Source: Cyclobacterium lianum (lineage in GTDB: Bacteria; Bacteroidota; Bacteroidia; Cytophagales; Cyclobacteriaceae). From it: a stretch of DNA of 64,000 nt. The translations under genes were made by a program, and so were the position numbers. Under the pieces are notes generated by a model. The model saw only the letters and a list, made by a program, of their open reading frames with translations, had not been told where the DNA came from and ran no database searches. The DNA is taken from assembly GCF_900143075.1 (NCBI RefSeq), contig NZ_FRCY01000003.1, positions 372,001 to 436,000 of the forward strand, read 5' to 3'. This document shows positions 36,564 through 45,525 of this stretch, in pieces. The first letter of the stretch is position 1. Each line of letters begins with the position of its first letter.

Positions 36564-39500
36564 ATGAGCAAAAAAATTGCCATATTTTTACTGTTTTTAC
36601 TTGCCCCTGCGGTTTCGGCGCTTTCCCAGACAACTTCACCAGGAGCTCCTCTGGTGTTTCCGCAGCAGTTTGTCCATCCGGGAATACTCCAGAACCGGGC
36701 GGATCTGGACTTCATGAAAAAGCAGATAAAATCCGGAGAGCGGCAATGGCTTGCAGCCTATGAAATGTTACAACAGGAAGCATCCCTGGATTTTAAACCC
36801 GAACCATTTACCCATGTGGTACGTGGCTCTTACGGAAGGCAGGGACAGGGACACCGTGAATTGTCTGCCAGTGCCGTGGAAGCCTACCGACATGCCTTGT
36901 TGTACTACATTAGCGAGGACCCGGCCCATGCCGAAAAGGCCATTTCCATCCTCTCTGCCTGGTCGGAAAAGCTTTGGGATTTTGATGACAATGATGCCAA
37001 ACTTATTGCCGCTTTGACCGGACAGCATTTCCTCAACGCTGCAGAGATCCTTCGCTATACCTATGAGGGCTGGGAAAAAGCTGACATCCTTGCTTTCGAA
37101 AAGCTGATGCTAACTGTTTTTTATCCCTACATCCGTGACTTTTTTACTGAAGCAAACGGCAACTGGGATGCTGCCATGATCCATACCATGCTTTGCCTGG
37201 GCATATTCACCGACCGTCCGGATATCTTCCAACGGGCCGCCGAACGATTTTACTGGGGTCCTAACAATGGAGGTATATCCAAATACATTTATCCCAATGG
37301 ACAGATCCAGGAAGCCACCAGGGACTGGCCCCACGTACAGCTCGGACTCGGAGAACTGGCCAAGGCAGCCCAGGTGGCCTGGACCCAGGGCATGGATTTT
37401 TACGAGGTGGCAGACAACAGACTTGCGCTGGGCTACGAATATACTTCCCGGTATATGCTGGGCGAAGAGGTCCCTGCCTATGGTTCCATATCTCCCCGGG
37501 GAAGGGGCCAATTCAGGGATGTTTACGAATCGGTTTACCAGCATTATACGCAAATAAAAAATGTAGAAATGCCTTATACTGCCGAGGTAGTCAAGCAAAC
37601 ACGTCCCGCCTCTTCCTGGTATTTTCTGGTATCGCAAAGGGCTCCTCTTTCTGCTGCTCAAGCTACTTTAGTTCAGCGGCAGGCGAATGCTCCCAGTCCG
37701 CAAACGGGAGCGCTGGCCAATCCCCAATTCACGCCAGGGGCAGGTGATCTGCAAGTCAGCCCCGGAGAATCAATCCAGCAAGCGCTAGAAAAGGCCGCTG
37801 GCACAGGGCGCAGGGTGATTTTGGATGAGGGCATTTTCGAATTGACAGAACCGCTGCTGATACCGAGCGGAACCCATCTGGAAGGTAAGGGACTGTCTAC
37901 CATCCTGATATTGGAAAAAGGTACGGCGGGGCTAACAATGGCCAATAAATCGCCAGACCTGAGGACGGTCACTATTCGTCACATGGTACTGGAAGGGGCC
38001 GAATCGGTGGATCAGGGCACAGACCCCAATCAGGGACGGCGACAGCGCGCCAGACAGTCCGCACTGAGAAGGGAAGGCATTGTCTTTGCCGCTGATTCCG
38101 CTCACCAAATGCAGGACATTTATCTGGAAAATGTCACCGTCCGCAACTTCACCAAACATGGGGTATCGCTGAGAGGCGCCGCCAACGTGAAGCTCATTCA
38201 GTGTGATTTCAGCGACAATGGCTCCAACGTAGTGCCCGGAAAGGGCCTGCACCACAATCTTCATCTCACCCGGGTAAAAAACGTAGTAGTGAGAGACGGA
38301 CGATTCAGTAATTCTCCCTGGGGGAGCGGCATACACCTTTCCTTTGGCGAAAACGTCCTGTTGGAATCCAATGAAACCGCCCGAAACAAACTGCAGGGTA
38401 TTCATTTGACAGAAAGCAGCACACTGATACTGAACGATAATCTCCTCGAGGGCAATGACCGCCATGGTTTGTTTATAGACCACTGGATGCAAGGCACGGA
38501 AGATTTTGTAGTGAAAAATAATACCAGCAGGAACAATGGAGGGAAGGGTATCTTTATCGCAGAAAACAATTCAGGAGATCTGGGCTATAACCTTTCCATG
38601 GACAACAGGGAGGACCGGATATATGGAAAATCTACTTCGGAGTTTCAACAAAAATCCATACCGCTGCTATCTTTATTGACCTTTGATAGCGGATCCTCCT
38701 CCCACGTTTCCCGAGATAGCCTTGATAATCAGCTCCTCCTCGCCCGCCGGCTCCTGGAATATTACAGGGCAAGGACTGCAGTAAAGCATCCGGTCGGAAT
38801 TCAAGGCCCAAAGGCGTCGGAAAACCAGGCAACTGACAAGGACATGCAGGTAGCCGCAGACGCACTGGCACACATCATGGTAGGACAGCCCGCCTATCCT
38901 CCATACTTCGTAGGTAACGACATCGACTGGGAAAGTCGGCCGGTAAAGGACGATGAATGGGTATGGCAGTTGAACCGAATGACTTTCTGGGAATCTATGG
39001 CCAGAGCATACCGGCGCACAGGAGAGGAACAATACGCCCGGGAATGGGTCCGCCAGATGATGGATTGGGTCGAAAAAAATCCACGAGACCCTGAGCACCA
39101 TTATGCCTGGCGGTCTATCGAAGCAGGCATCAGGGGCCACAGGTGGACCAATCTTTTTGCCTATTTCCTGCACTCCCCTTCTTTTTCTCCGGAAGCGCTT
39201 GTGAGCTTTTTGTCTTCGGTGCACGAGCACGCAGAATTTCTGATGAGTAAATATTCAGAAGGCAGCAATTGGGCCCTGATGGAGGCAGAGGGGCTTGCTT
39301 TTATTGCCATGACCTTCCCTGAATTCAAATCCTCAGAAAAATGGCTGGAGGAAGCGGTAAGAAGGTTCAATAAGGAAATTCATAATCAGGTTTATCCGGA
39401 TGGCCACCAGCGGGAGCTGGCCTTTGGCTATCACATGGGAAGTATCCGCTGGTTTTTGCGCAGCTACGAAATGGCAGCAATAAATGAACGGGAATCGCTG

Positions 39501-40514
39501 TTTTCTGAAGACTATCTCGAATTGGTAGAGAAAATGTGTGAGGTCCCCATGAAGCTTGCCTTTCCTGACGGCACCACACCCCAGTTTGGCGATGCATGGA
39601 CAGGAAAACCGGGGCAGTATTCCGATCGCTTAAAGGAATGGGGCAAGTTATTTGACAGGCCGGATTTTCTATACATCGCTACCGGAGGAAGGGAAGGAAA
39701 AAAACCGGAGGAAACGACTTTCGCTTTTAAAGAAAGCGGTCTCTACTCCATGAGAAGTAGCTGGGATGAAGACGCGATCTGTCTGGTGATCAAGTGTGGT
39801 CCGGATGGCGGCGGACACAGTCAGCCCGACAATGGCACTTTTGAGCTCTATGCCGGAGGCCGAAACCTTACGCCCGATTCCGGGAGTTTTATATACAGTG
39901 GGGATCCTGAAAACCGCGCCTGGTTCAGGCAGACAAAAGTACATCAGACCTTGACCCTGGACGGGGAGAATGCAGCCTACGCGCCTGAGCTACTGCTTTG
40001 GCAGCCTGGTGAAAAACATGACATACTGGTGGTGGAAAACCAAAGCTATCCGGAGCTGAAGCATAGAAGAACAGTCATATTCGTGAATAAGGAATTTTTT
40101 ATACTTATCGATGAGGCACTCGGGAATGCCCGGGGCGAGCTGGATCTCAATTTTCAGTTGGCGCCGGGGGAGGCAGCATTTGATTCCTCCTCGCTTTCTG
40201 TAAATACTGCTTTTGATCAGGGATATAACCTGGTCATACAAACGCAGGCCCAATCTGGAATCAGCCTGAAGGAATCGGAAGGGCAGGTTTCTTTTGTCTA
40301 CACCATAAAGGAACCCCGTCCCGCATTTTCCTACCGGATAGACAACGGGAAAGGAAACCGCAACAAGAGGTTCATTACCACCCTGCTTCCCTACCTGGGA
40401 AAACCTGAGCCCATTGAGGTACAGGTGATGCAGGGAAAGCGCCCAGGCTCCGAAAGCATGCGCCTGCGTGTGAGCTACCAGGGTAACAGTGAGCTTATCG
40501 AATACAAATTCTGA
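36564..40514 (+). CDS. Three-module polysaccharide lyase: alginate lyase, beta-helix, heparinase II/III
   Basis: 1316 residues with a signal peptide (about 1-22, VSALSQ). Module 1 (about 35-365) is an alginate_lyase-type alpha/alpha-toroid (PF05426): LDFMKKQIKSGERQWLAAYE, EANGNWDAAMIHTMLCLG. Module 2 (about 393-690) is a right-handed parallel beta-helix of pectate-lyase type with repeated strands (VILDEGIFELTEPLLIPSGT, LHLTRVKNVVVRDGRF). Module 3 (about 700-1316) is a heparinase II/III-like lyase: toroid with EGSNWALMEAEGLAF and VYPDGHQRELAFGYH, and C-terminal beta-sandwich with CGPDGGGHSQPDNGTFELY. All three families cut uronic-acid polysaccharides by beta-elimination. Having both lyases in one secreted protein is unusual; a mixed or branched uronate substrate is inferred. 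Confidence 0.85.
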   Translation: MSKKIAIFLLFLLAPAVSALSQTTSPGAPLVFPQQFVHPGILQNRADLDFMKKQIKSGERQWLAAYEMLQQEASLDFKPEPFTHVVRGSYGRQGQGHRELSASAVEAYRHALLYYISEDPAHAEKAISILSAWSEKLWDFDDNDAKLIAALTGQHFLNAAEILRYTYEGWEKADILAFEKLMLTVFYPYIRDFFTEANGNWDAAMIHTMLCLGIFTDRPDIFQRAAERFYWGPNNGGISKYIYPNGQIQEATRDWPHVQLGLGELAKAAQVAWTQGMDFYEVADNRLALGYEYTSRYMLGEEVPAYGSISPRGRGQFRDVYESVYQHYTQIKNVEMPYTAEVVKQTRPASSWYFLVSQRAPLSAAQATLVQRQANAPSPQTGALANPQFTPGAGDLQVSPGESIQQALEKAAGTGRRVILDEGIFELTEPLLIPSGTHLEGKGLSTILILEKGTAGLTMANKSPDLRTVTIRHMVLEGAESVDQGTDPNQGRRQRARQSALRREGIVFAADSAHQMQDIYLENVTVRNFTKHGVSLRGAANVKLIQCDFSDNGSNVVPGKGLHHNLHLTRVKNVVVRDGRFSNSPWGSGIHLSFGENVLLESNETARNKLQGIHLTESSTLILNDNLLEGNDRHGLFIDHWMQGTEDFVVKNNTSRNNGGKGIFIAENNSGDLGYNLSMDNREDRIYGKSTSEFQQKSIPLLSLLTFDSGSSSHVSRDSLDNQLLLARRLLEYYRARTAVKHPVGIQGPKASENQATDKDMQVAADALAHIMVGQPAYPPYFVGNDIDWESRPVKDDEWVWQLNRMTFWESMARAYRRTGEEQYAREWVRQMMDWVEKNPRDPEHHYAWRSIEAGIRGHRWTNLFAYFLHSPSFSPEALVSFLSSVHEHAEFLMSKYSEGSNWALMEAEGLAFIAMTFPEFKSSEKWLEEAVRRFNKEIHNQVYPDGHQRELAFGYHMGSIRWFLRSYEMAAINERESLFSEDYLELVEKMCEVPMKLAFPDGTTPQFGDAWTGKPGQYSDRLKEWGKLFDRPDFLYIATGGREGKKPEETTFAFKESGLYSMRSSWDEDAICLVIKCGPDGGGHSQPDNGTFELYAGGRNLTPDSGSFIYSGDPENRAWFRQTKVHQTLTLDGENAAYAPELLLWQPGEKHDILVVENQSYPELKHRRTVIFVNKEFFILIDEALGNARGELDLNFQLAPGEAAFDSSSLSVNTAFDQGYNLVIQTQAQSGISLKESEGQVSFVYTIKEPRPAFSYRIDNGKGNRNKRFITTLLPYLGKPEPIEVQVMQGKRPGSESMRLRVSYQGNSELIEYKF

Positions 40515-40524
40515 TCACCCTACA

Positions 40525-42795
40525 ATGGAAAAATTAATCGAAATGAAAATTTTCATTACATCTCAACTCGCATTGCTAATCCTTTCTTTTTGGATCCACT
40601 GTTTGCCTGTGGGCGCCCAGAACAACAGTTTGCCGGAGCTTCCTTTCCACCTTACTGCAGCGCCCTGGCATGAATCAGAGCTGGAGAAAACTGCATTTTT
40701 GGATGCCATCGCCTCCACCTGCCGTGTAGTAGCCCGGCATCAGGACAGTTCGGGAGCCATTATCGACCCCTATCTGGATCGGGAGCATCAGTATGCCACC
40801 CCTTACTTTGCCTTTGCTGTTGGGGTGTTGTTGGAAGCCGGAAAAGGCGAAGGGCTGCAGGAAGCGGGCATTCTGGCCATGGAGCACAGTACTGCTGATT
40901 TTGCGGCCGGAAGCAAGTCTATCCCTGATGAACATGGCGAGTTTTTTATCAGCCCCCTCAGCCATGCGCTTGAATTATACCGTCCGCATATCAGCCCCGA
41001 AACCTACGAGAGCTGGGAACGGAGAATGCAAACACCTTTGGAACGGGTCATGCAAAACTTTGACGGAAGGATCAACAACTGGAGGACCTATGCCATGAAA
41101 GGCGAATGGTCCCGCGCCAAACTGGGCCTGGTAGACCGGGATCAGGCCGTGGAATTTATCGAAACCGCCTGGCACGAACTTTCTCAACGGGTGCGGATCG
41201 TAAATGACAAGTGGAACCTGTATCAGGACTGGAGCAGCGATCCACAATCGCTTGCAGTGGAAGCAGTGGGAAGAGGTAATCTGATAGGTCTGGTAATGGA
41301 AGGCTATGATGGCCCCTCTGCCGGCGAAATGAAGGCCGCCATCAGGCGTGGAACCCAAACCAGCCTGCTGCTGCAGGCTCCAGATGGACAGGCACCTGCA
41401 AATGGCCGCACAGACAATCATATCTTCAACGATGTGCTCTATCAGTTGGCATTTGAAAGCCTGGCCGAGGATGCGCTGGCCCGGGGAGACAGCCTGCTTG
41501 CCGGTCAATACCGGCGGGCTGCCAATCTGGCCTTCCGCAGTATACTGCGTTGGCAGAGGGAGGATAAGCCCTGGGAAGGATCTTTCTTCATCACCAAGAA
41601 TCATTTTGAACCCGGCTTACGGGTGGGTTACCAGCCAGCCAGTCAATGGGGAAATTATACAGGAGCTACGATCCAGCACCTTGCGGAGGCCTGGATGAGC
41701 AGACAGTCCACAATTTCCGAACAACCTGCGCCAACGGAAATTGGCGGCTACGCCCTGGAAACAGACGGTAAATTCGGCGCTTTTTTTGCCAATGCGGGAG
41801 GCCTTCAGGTCGTTGCTAATCTGCGGGGAGCGAGTATACCCAAATACAACCTCAGTTGGACCCCTTTGGGCGTAATTCGCTTCAGTAAAGCGGGATGGGA
41901 TGCGAGACTCGGCCCCTCGGATGGAGAACATGACCTGAAAGCTGGTACCCAATATGTCATGCGGACGGGGAGCGGTGATACCCTGGATACCTACAGGAGA
42001 TTAAGTGGAGTAACATTCGGGCCGGAATGGGTAGAAAGAGACCATTGGGTCAGGATCGCCGACCTAGCAGCCAATTACCAGGCAGTCCCTGAAATTCACT
42101 TTGTCCATCCTCTCCTGGTTAAGTTTACTTTGCATTATTCTTATGTCACCGGGCGAGGTGGCCCCTATTTTAAGCAGCATTTCACCATCACTCCCGACCT
42201 GGTGGTAAGCCGGCTGAGCAGCCCCCAGTCGTTGCCTTATGGCCTCACGGTGCCCCTTTTGGAAAATGACGGTAGGCCCTTGCAAACGGGCATGAATGAA
42301 ACGATGGTATATACCGGTTTCCCTCTGGAGGGAGACAGGCAGTACTTTATCAGTCTGAATAAGGATATCCGCATAGATTCTAATGCTGAAGCCATCAGAA
42401 GCACTTACGGCTGGCTAAAGCCGCTTCGGTTTGAAAGCAAGGAACCTTCTGTAGACCTGATGGTTTATCCCAAATCTCCCGAAAATCCAGAGGCAGATGA
42501 GCTACTTAGCTCTTTTTCCTGGACAGAAGACGGATTTTCCACGCTCCTGGCTACTGTTAAAGAAAAAACCTATATCGGCCAAACATCGGCCGGTGGTGAA
42601 GGAAAGGAATTGGACCTGAATGGCGATGGTACAGCAGATGTAAGCTTTGACGCGGTTTGTCAGTTTGTATTGCAGCTAGAAAGCCAGAGGATCATCCGTG
42701 CTGAAGCCGACCGGCAGGTGACCATGACCTACCAGGGAAAAGACTATACCCTCATGGCATCGCGGCCGCTGCGACTTCCGGTAGCAACTGAATAA
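40525..42795 (+). CDS. Secreted toroid-fold protein, probable carbohydrate-active enzyme
   Basis: 756 residues from ATG 40525 (ATG 40543 also possible; a GTG at 40489 would overlap the lyase). Signal peptide ends near LPVGAQ. The first 430 residues are helical with toroid-like motifs: EHQYATPYFAFAVGVLLEA, KWNLYQDWSSDPQSLAVEAV and ANGRTDNHIFNDVLYQLAFE, features seen in hydrolases and lyases with an alpha/alpha barrel. The rest is beta-rich (heparinase-like sandwich). I do not know the exact family. It begins 10 bp after the large lyase gene, so the two are one operon and this protein likely works on the same polysaccharide. Confidence 0.7.
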   Translation: MEKLIEMKIFITSQLALLILSFWIHCLPVGAQNNSLPELPFHLTAAPWHESELEKTAFLDAIASTCRVVARHQDSSGAIIDPYLDREHQYATPYFAFAVGVLLEAGKGEGLQEAGILAMEHSTADFAAGSKSIPDEHGEFFISPLSHALELYRPHISPETYESWERRMQTPLERVMQNFDGRINNWRTYAMKGEWSRAKLGLVDRDQAVEFIETAWHELSQRVRIVNDKWNLYQDWSSDPQSLAVEAVGRGNLIGLVMEGYDGPSAGEMKAAIRRGTQTSLLLQAPDGQAPANGRTDNHIFNDVLYQLAFESLAEDALARGDSLLAGQYRRAANLAFRSILRWQREDKPWEGSFFITKNHFEPGLRVGYQPASQWGNYTGATIQHLAEAWMSRQSTISEQPAPTEIGGYALETDGKFGAFFANAGGLQVVANLRGASIPKYNLSWTPLGVIRFSKAGWDARLGPSDGEHDLKAGTQYVMRTGSGDTLDTYRRLSGVTFGPEWVERDHWVRIADLAANYQAVPEIHFVHPLLVKFTLHYSYVTGRGGPYFKQHFTITPDLVVSRLSSPQSLPYGLTVPLLENDGRPLQTGMNETMVYTGFPLEGDRQYFISLNKDIRIDSNAEAIRSTYGWLKPLRFESKEPSVDLMVYPKSPENPEADELLSSFSWTEDGFSTLLATVKEKTYIGQTSAGGEGKELDLNGDGTADVSFDAVCQFVLQLESQRIIRAEADRQVTMTYQGKDYTLMASRPLRLPVATE

Positions 42796-42885
42796 GGCTT
42801 TCTACTGAAACATTATGCAGGCGGCGGTATGAGACGGGGCAAAAAAATCACAAGGGGTATTTATCCTGTAACCAAACTATCTGTT

Positions 42886-42893
42886 TACATTTG
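42886..42893 (+). promoter_or_regulatory. candidate promoter -7 box for the lipoprotein gene
   Basis: TACATTTG, exact TAnnTTTG, 40 bp before the ATG. No -33 partner seen. Confidence 0.35.
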
Positions 42894-42933
42894 GCGTTCA
42901 GATTTCACCCATGAGCAAAGAAACAAACCGATT

Positions 42934-43323
42934 ATGAAATACTCCTGTTCTTTTTTGTATTTGACTTTTATATGCGCATTTGTTCTCTTTTCCTGCACCA
43001 GCAAGCTGGATGCAGGAAATATAGATCTGGAAGCCTGGAAAAAAGACAGAGATGGTTGCCTGGGCCTCAGACTGCAGCATACTGAAGAATTGCAGAGGAT
43101 AAAAAACACTTTTCTCGCCAAATACAATCAGGAGATCATCAAAACCTTTGGCAGGCCTGACCGGGTAGAGTTGGTAGACAAAAGCCAGAGTTTCTTCATT
43201 TATTTCCTGGAGCCTTCTGACGAATGCGGGCTGAAAATGGAAAAAGAACCCCTGAAGGTTCTCTTTCGGTTAAATGCCATTAGTAAGGTAAGTGAAGTGA
43301 CCATTACATCTCTCAATCCATAA
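42934..43323 (+). CDS. Small predicted lipoprotein of unknown function
   Basis: 129 residues from ATG 42934 (the open frame from 42829 is extended with non-protein-like residues). Lipoprotein signal with lipobox FSC near Cys20 (FICAFVLFSCTSK), so anchored in the outer or inner membrane. The mature part contains helices (LQRIKNTFLAKYNQEIIKTFGRP) and a compact beta region with the pattern FIYFLEPSDECG. Resembles SmpA/BamE-type small lipoproteins only superficially. The gene overlaps the convergent ROK gene by 11 bp. Confidence 0.6.
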   Translation: MKYSCSFLYLTFICAFVLFSCTSKLDAGNIDLEAWKKDRDGCLGLRLQHTEELQRIKNTFLAKYNQEIIKTFGRPDRVELVDKSQSFFIYFLEPSDECGLKMEKEPLKVLFRLNAISKVSEVTITSLNP

Positions 43324-44236
43324 AACAAAGGGCTGCAGCACCAAGTGTTCCGGCATCATTTTCCAGGCTGGCCCTCTCCAGTTTCAGGTCTGACAGGTAA
43401 TAAGCGCTTAAATATTGGTGGATGGTTTTTTTCATGGCAGGCATAATATGAGGCAATGCAGCCGATATGCCTCCACCGAAGTAAATTTCGTTGACGTCGA
43501 GTATGCGTACGGTAGACACGATCGCCTCGCCCAAAATTTCCCCAACTTCAGCAAAGGTCTTTAGTGCTACTTTATTCCCATTATTCGCAGCAGCTACCAA
43601 TACATGCATGCCCAGCTCTGCATTAGCCAGTTCTCCGGCATCGCCAGAAAACGATTGCAACATCTTCCTGGCTATATTCAGAATACCGTTGCGACCGATG
43701 AGCGGTTCCAGCCGGCTATTTCCCCTCGAGAGCATATGCCCCATTTCCATGGCATTTCCCCGGACGCCTTTAAACACTTCTCCATCGATGATCAGGGCAC
43801 TTCCTATGCCTGTGCCCAGGGTGATAAAAAGGTAACTGTCGGAATTGTCTCCTGTCCCGAAATGCAACTCCCCTACCGCTGCTGCACTGGCATCGTTTTC
43901 CAAATGAAAAATGATATCCGGAAACTTGTCCGTCAGTGCACCTTTAAGGTTAAATCCGTTCAATTCGCCAATAGCCGGTATTTCGAGTGTAGTGGTCCTG
44001 TCTTTGCTGACCAGACCAGGGAGGCCTATACCCACATGCTTTACTTCCGGATATTTTTTCAGGTATTTGCCTACAGTTTCAACAAATCCCATATTAAAGC
44101 CCTGGGGGTGTTTTCGCAGTGATCCTGTTTCTTCTTTAGCGAATTCGATGATGTCCCCCTTGGTATTCACCAGACCAATTTTTACATGGGTACCTCCTAC
44201 ATCGATTCCTAAAAAATTTTCAGTTTTCTTATCCAT
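43313..44236 (-). CDS. ROK-family sugar kinase (glucokinase-like)
   Basis: 307 residues. ATP-site motif FLGIDVGGTHVKIGLV at the N-terminus, sugar-binding NDASAAAVGELHFGTG (catalytic Asp in ENDAS) and ITLGTGIGSALIIDG. The usual ROK zinc ligands (CxCGxxGCxE) are absent: the corresponding loop reads GHMLSRGNSRLEPLIGRNG, so the enzyme has lost the zinc site, as some glucokinases and polyphosphate glucokinases do. Likely phosphorylates glucose or a similar hexose in the cytoplasm. It stands next to polysaccharide genes but is not in their operon. Confidence 0.9.
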   Translation of the reverse strand: MDKKTENFLGIDVGGTHVKIGLVNTKGDIIEFAKEETGSLRKHPQGFNMGFVETVGKYLKKYPEVKHVGIGLPGLVSKDRTTTLEIPAIGELNGFNLKGALTDKFPDIIFHLENDASAAAVGELHFGTGDNSDSYLFITLGTGIGSALIIDGEVFKGVRGNAMEMGHMLSRGNSRLEPLIGRNGILNIARKMLQSFSGDAGELANAELGMHVLVAAANNGNKVALKTFAEVGEILGEAIVSTVRILDVNEIYFGGGISAALPHIMPAMKKTIHQYLSAYYLSDLKLERASLENDAGTLGAAALCFMD

Positions 44237-44384
44237 TATTATTTTTTCAGTTTAAGGTATCATGCTTTCCACAAAAGGAAGCCTACTTGGTTTTCCAAAG
44301 TATTAATTTTGGTAAAAATATATTTTTTTATTCTATTTTCGCCATGATACGCTTTAAAGGGCGGAATAAAACTAAAATCGGGCA

Positions 44385-45215
44385 TCAGGCCAAATAGATA
44401 CCATCTTCTTTAAGCACAATTTTTTTCTTTTTATACAATTGCCCCACACATTGCTTGAATTGCTTCTTGCTCATACCCAGGGCCTCTCTGATCACTGACG
44501 GATCCGATTTATCATTTAGGGGCAAAAATGGGTTTTCGGACAACTTTTTCAGGATGGTCTCTGCCCCCTCTTCAAATTTTTGCCGGCCTACCGGCGCTAG
44601 TTGAAGGTCAATTTTACCATCCTCCCGCACTTTCTTGACAAAAGCCTTCACTTTATCCCCTACTGCAAGGGGTTTAAATGTCTCATTGCTGTAAAATAAG
44701 CCTTCATAAAAGCCATTAATCAATGCCTTGAAACCAAGGTCTGTCCGGTCAAAGACCAGGGCCTCCACTTCCTGCCCTGCCTGGAAAACACTGGTGTCGT
44801 CCAGGATAAAATCCTCATATTTACTCACTGCAAGAAGGCGGTTGGTTTTGTAGTCTATACATACCATCACCAATACCTTATCGCCTCTTTTTACCTTTTG
44901 TTTCATCTCTGAAAGGGGAAGCAGCAGGTCTTTTTCCAGGCCCCATTCGAGAAAAGCGCCAATTCCCGTCACTTCTTTTACTTCCAACACCGCAAACTGG
45001 TCTACCAAGGCATGCGGCCGATCGGTAACGGCTACAGGGCGATCCTCGCTATCCGTGTAGACAAATACTTGCAGCACATCTCCCTCTTTCTCCTCCCCGC
45101 TAAGGTAGCGTTTGGGAATCAGTACCTCAGTACCATCGCTTAGTCCCAGGTAGGCACCATTTTCGGTAAACCGATTAACAGGTAGCTGGCTTATTTTTCC
45201 TAATTCTTTCATCAT
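44385..45215 (-). CDS. CvfB/YitL-like S1 RNA-binding protein
   Basis: 276 residues, normal for CvfB. N-terminal S1-like barrel (YLGLSDGTEVLIPKRYLSGEEKEGDVL), second S1 barrel (GIGAFLEWGLEKDLLLPLSEM), third S1 barrel (GFKALINGFYEGLFYSNETFK) and a C-terminal winged helix (DPSVIREALGMSKKQFKQCVGQLYKKKKI). CvfB proteins bind RNA and affect virulence and biofilm genes in Firmicutes; here a general RNA-binding role is likely. A -7 box TACCTTTG lies upstream. Isolated gene. Confidence 0.9.
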   Translation of the reverse strand: MMKELGKISQLPVNRFTENGAYLGLSDGTEVLIPKRYLSGEEKEGDVLQVFVYTDSEDRPVAVTDRPHALVDQFAVLEVKEVTGIGAFLEWGLEKDLLLPLSEMKQKVKRGDKVLVMVCIDYKTNRLLAVSKYEDFILDDTSVFQAGQEVEALVFDRTDLGFKALINGFYEGLFYSNETFKPLAVGDKVKAFVKKVREDGKIDLQLAPVGRQKFEEGAETILKKLSENPFLPLNDKSDPSVIREALGMSKKQFKQCVGQLYKKKKIVLKEDGIYLA

Positions 45216-45525
45216 GTATTTCCGTAAAGGCCCCGTTGTCGTTAATTTTCCCGAACAAAGGTAGCGATTTTTGCAGTATCGGGAGGATAATCGGGGTAAA
45301 CCAATTTATGGTTACTGGCCGACAGCGCAAGGAATGTATTCTTCATCCGCCTGCATATAACTGCACAGTCTATTTTCTGAAAGCAGCTATCGTGTCAGGC
45401 TTCATTTTAAAAAATTACGATAAATCTCCTCAACATAGGATAATTATTCAAGTCAAAATTAGAATTAAACATAAATTGGTTTTCTTTGTGATCAGTATTC
45501 GAATGGACCTAAGCCAAAATTTTAT
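45216..45525. other. Divergent intergenic region of cvfB-like and agcS genes
   Basis: No gene-like frame. The minus-strand exact -7 box TACCTTTG (plus coordinates 45256-45263) fits the cvfB-like gene, about 40 bp before its ATG. The AgcS side is AT-rich and has a weaker TTTCTTTG box near 45481. Confidence 0.4.
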
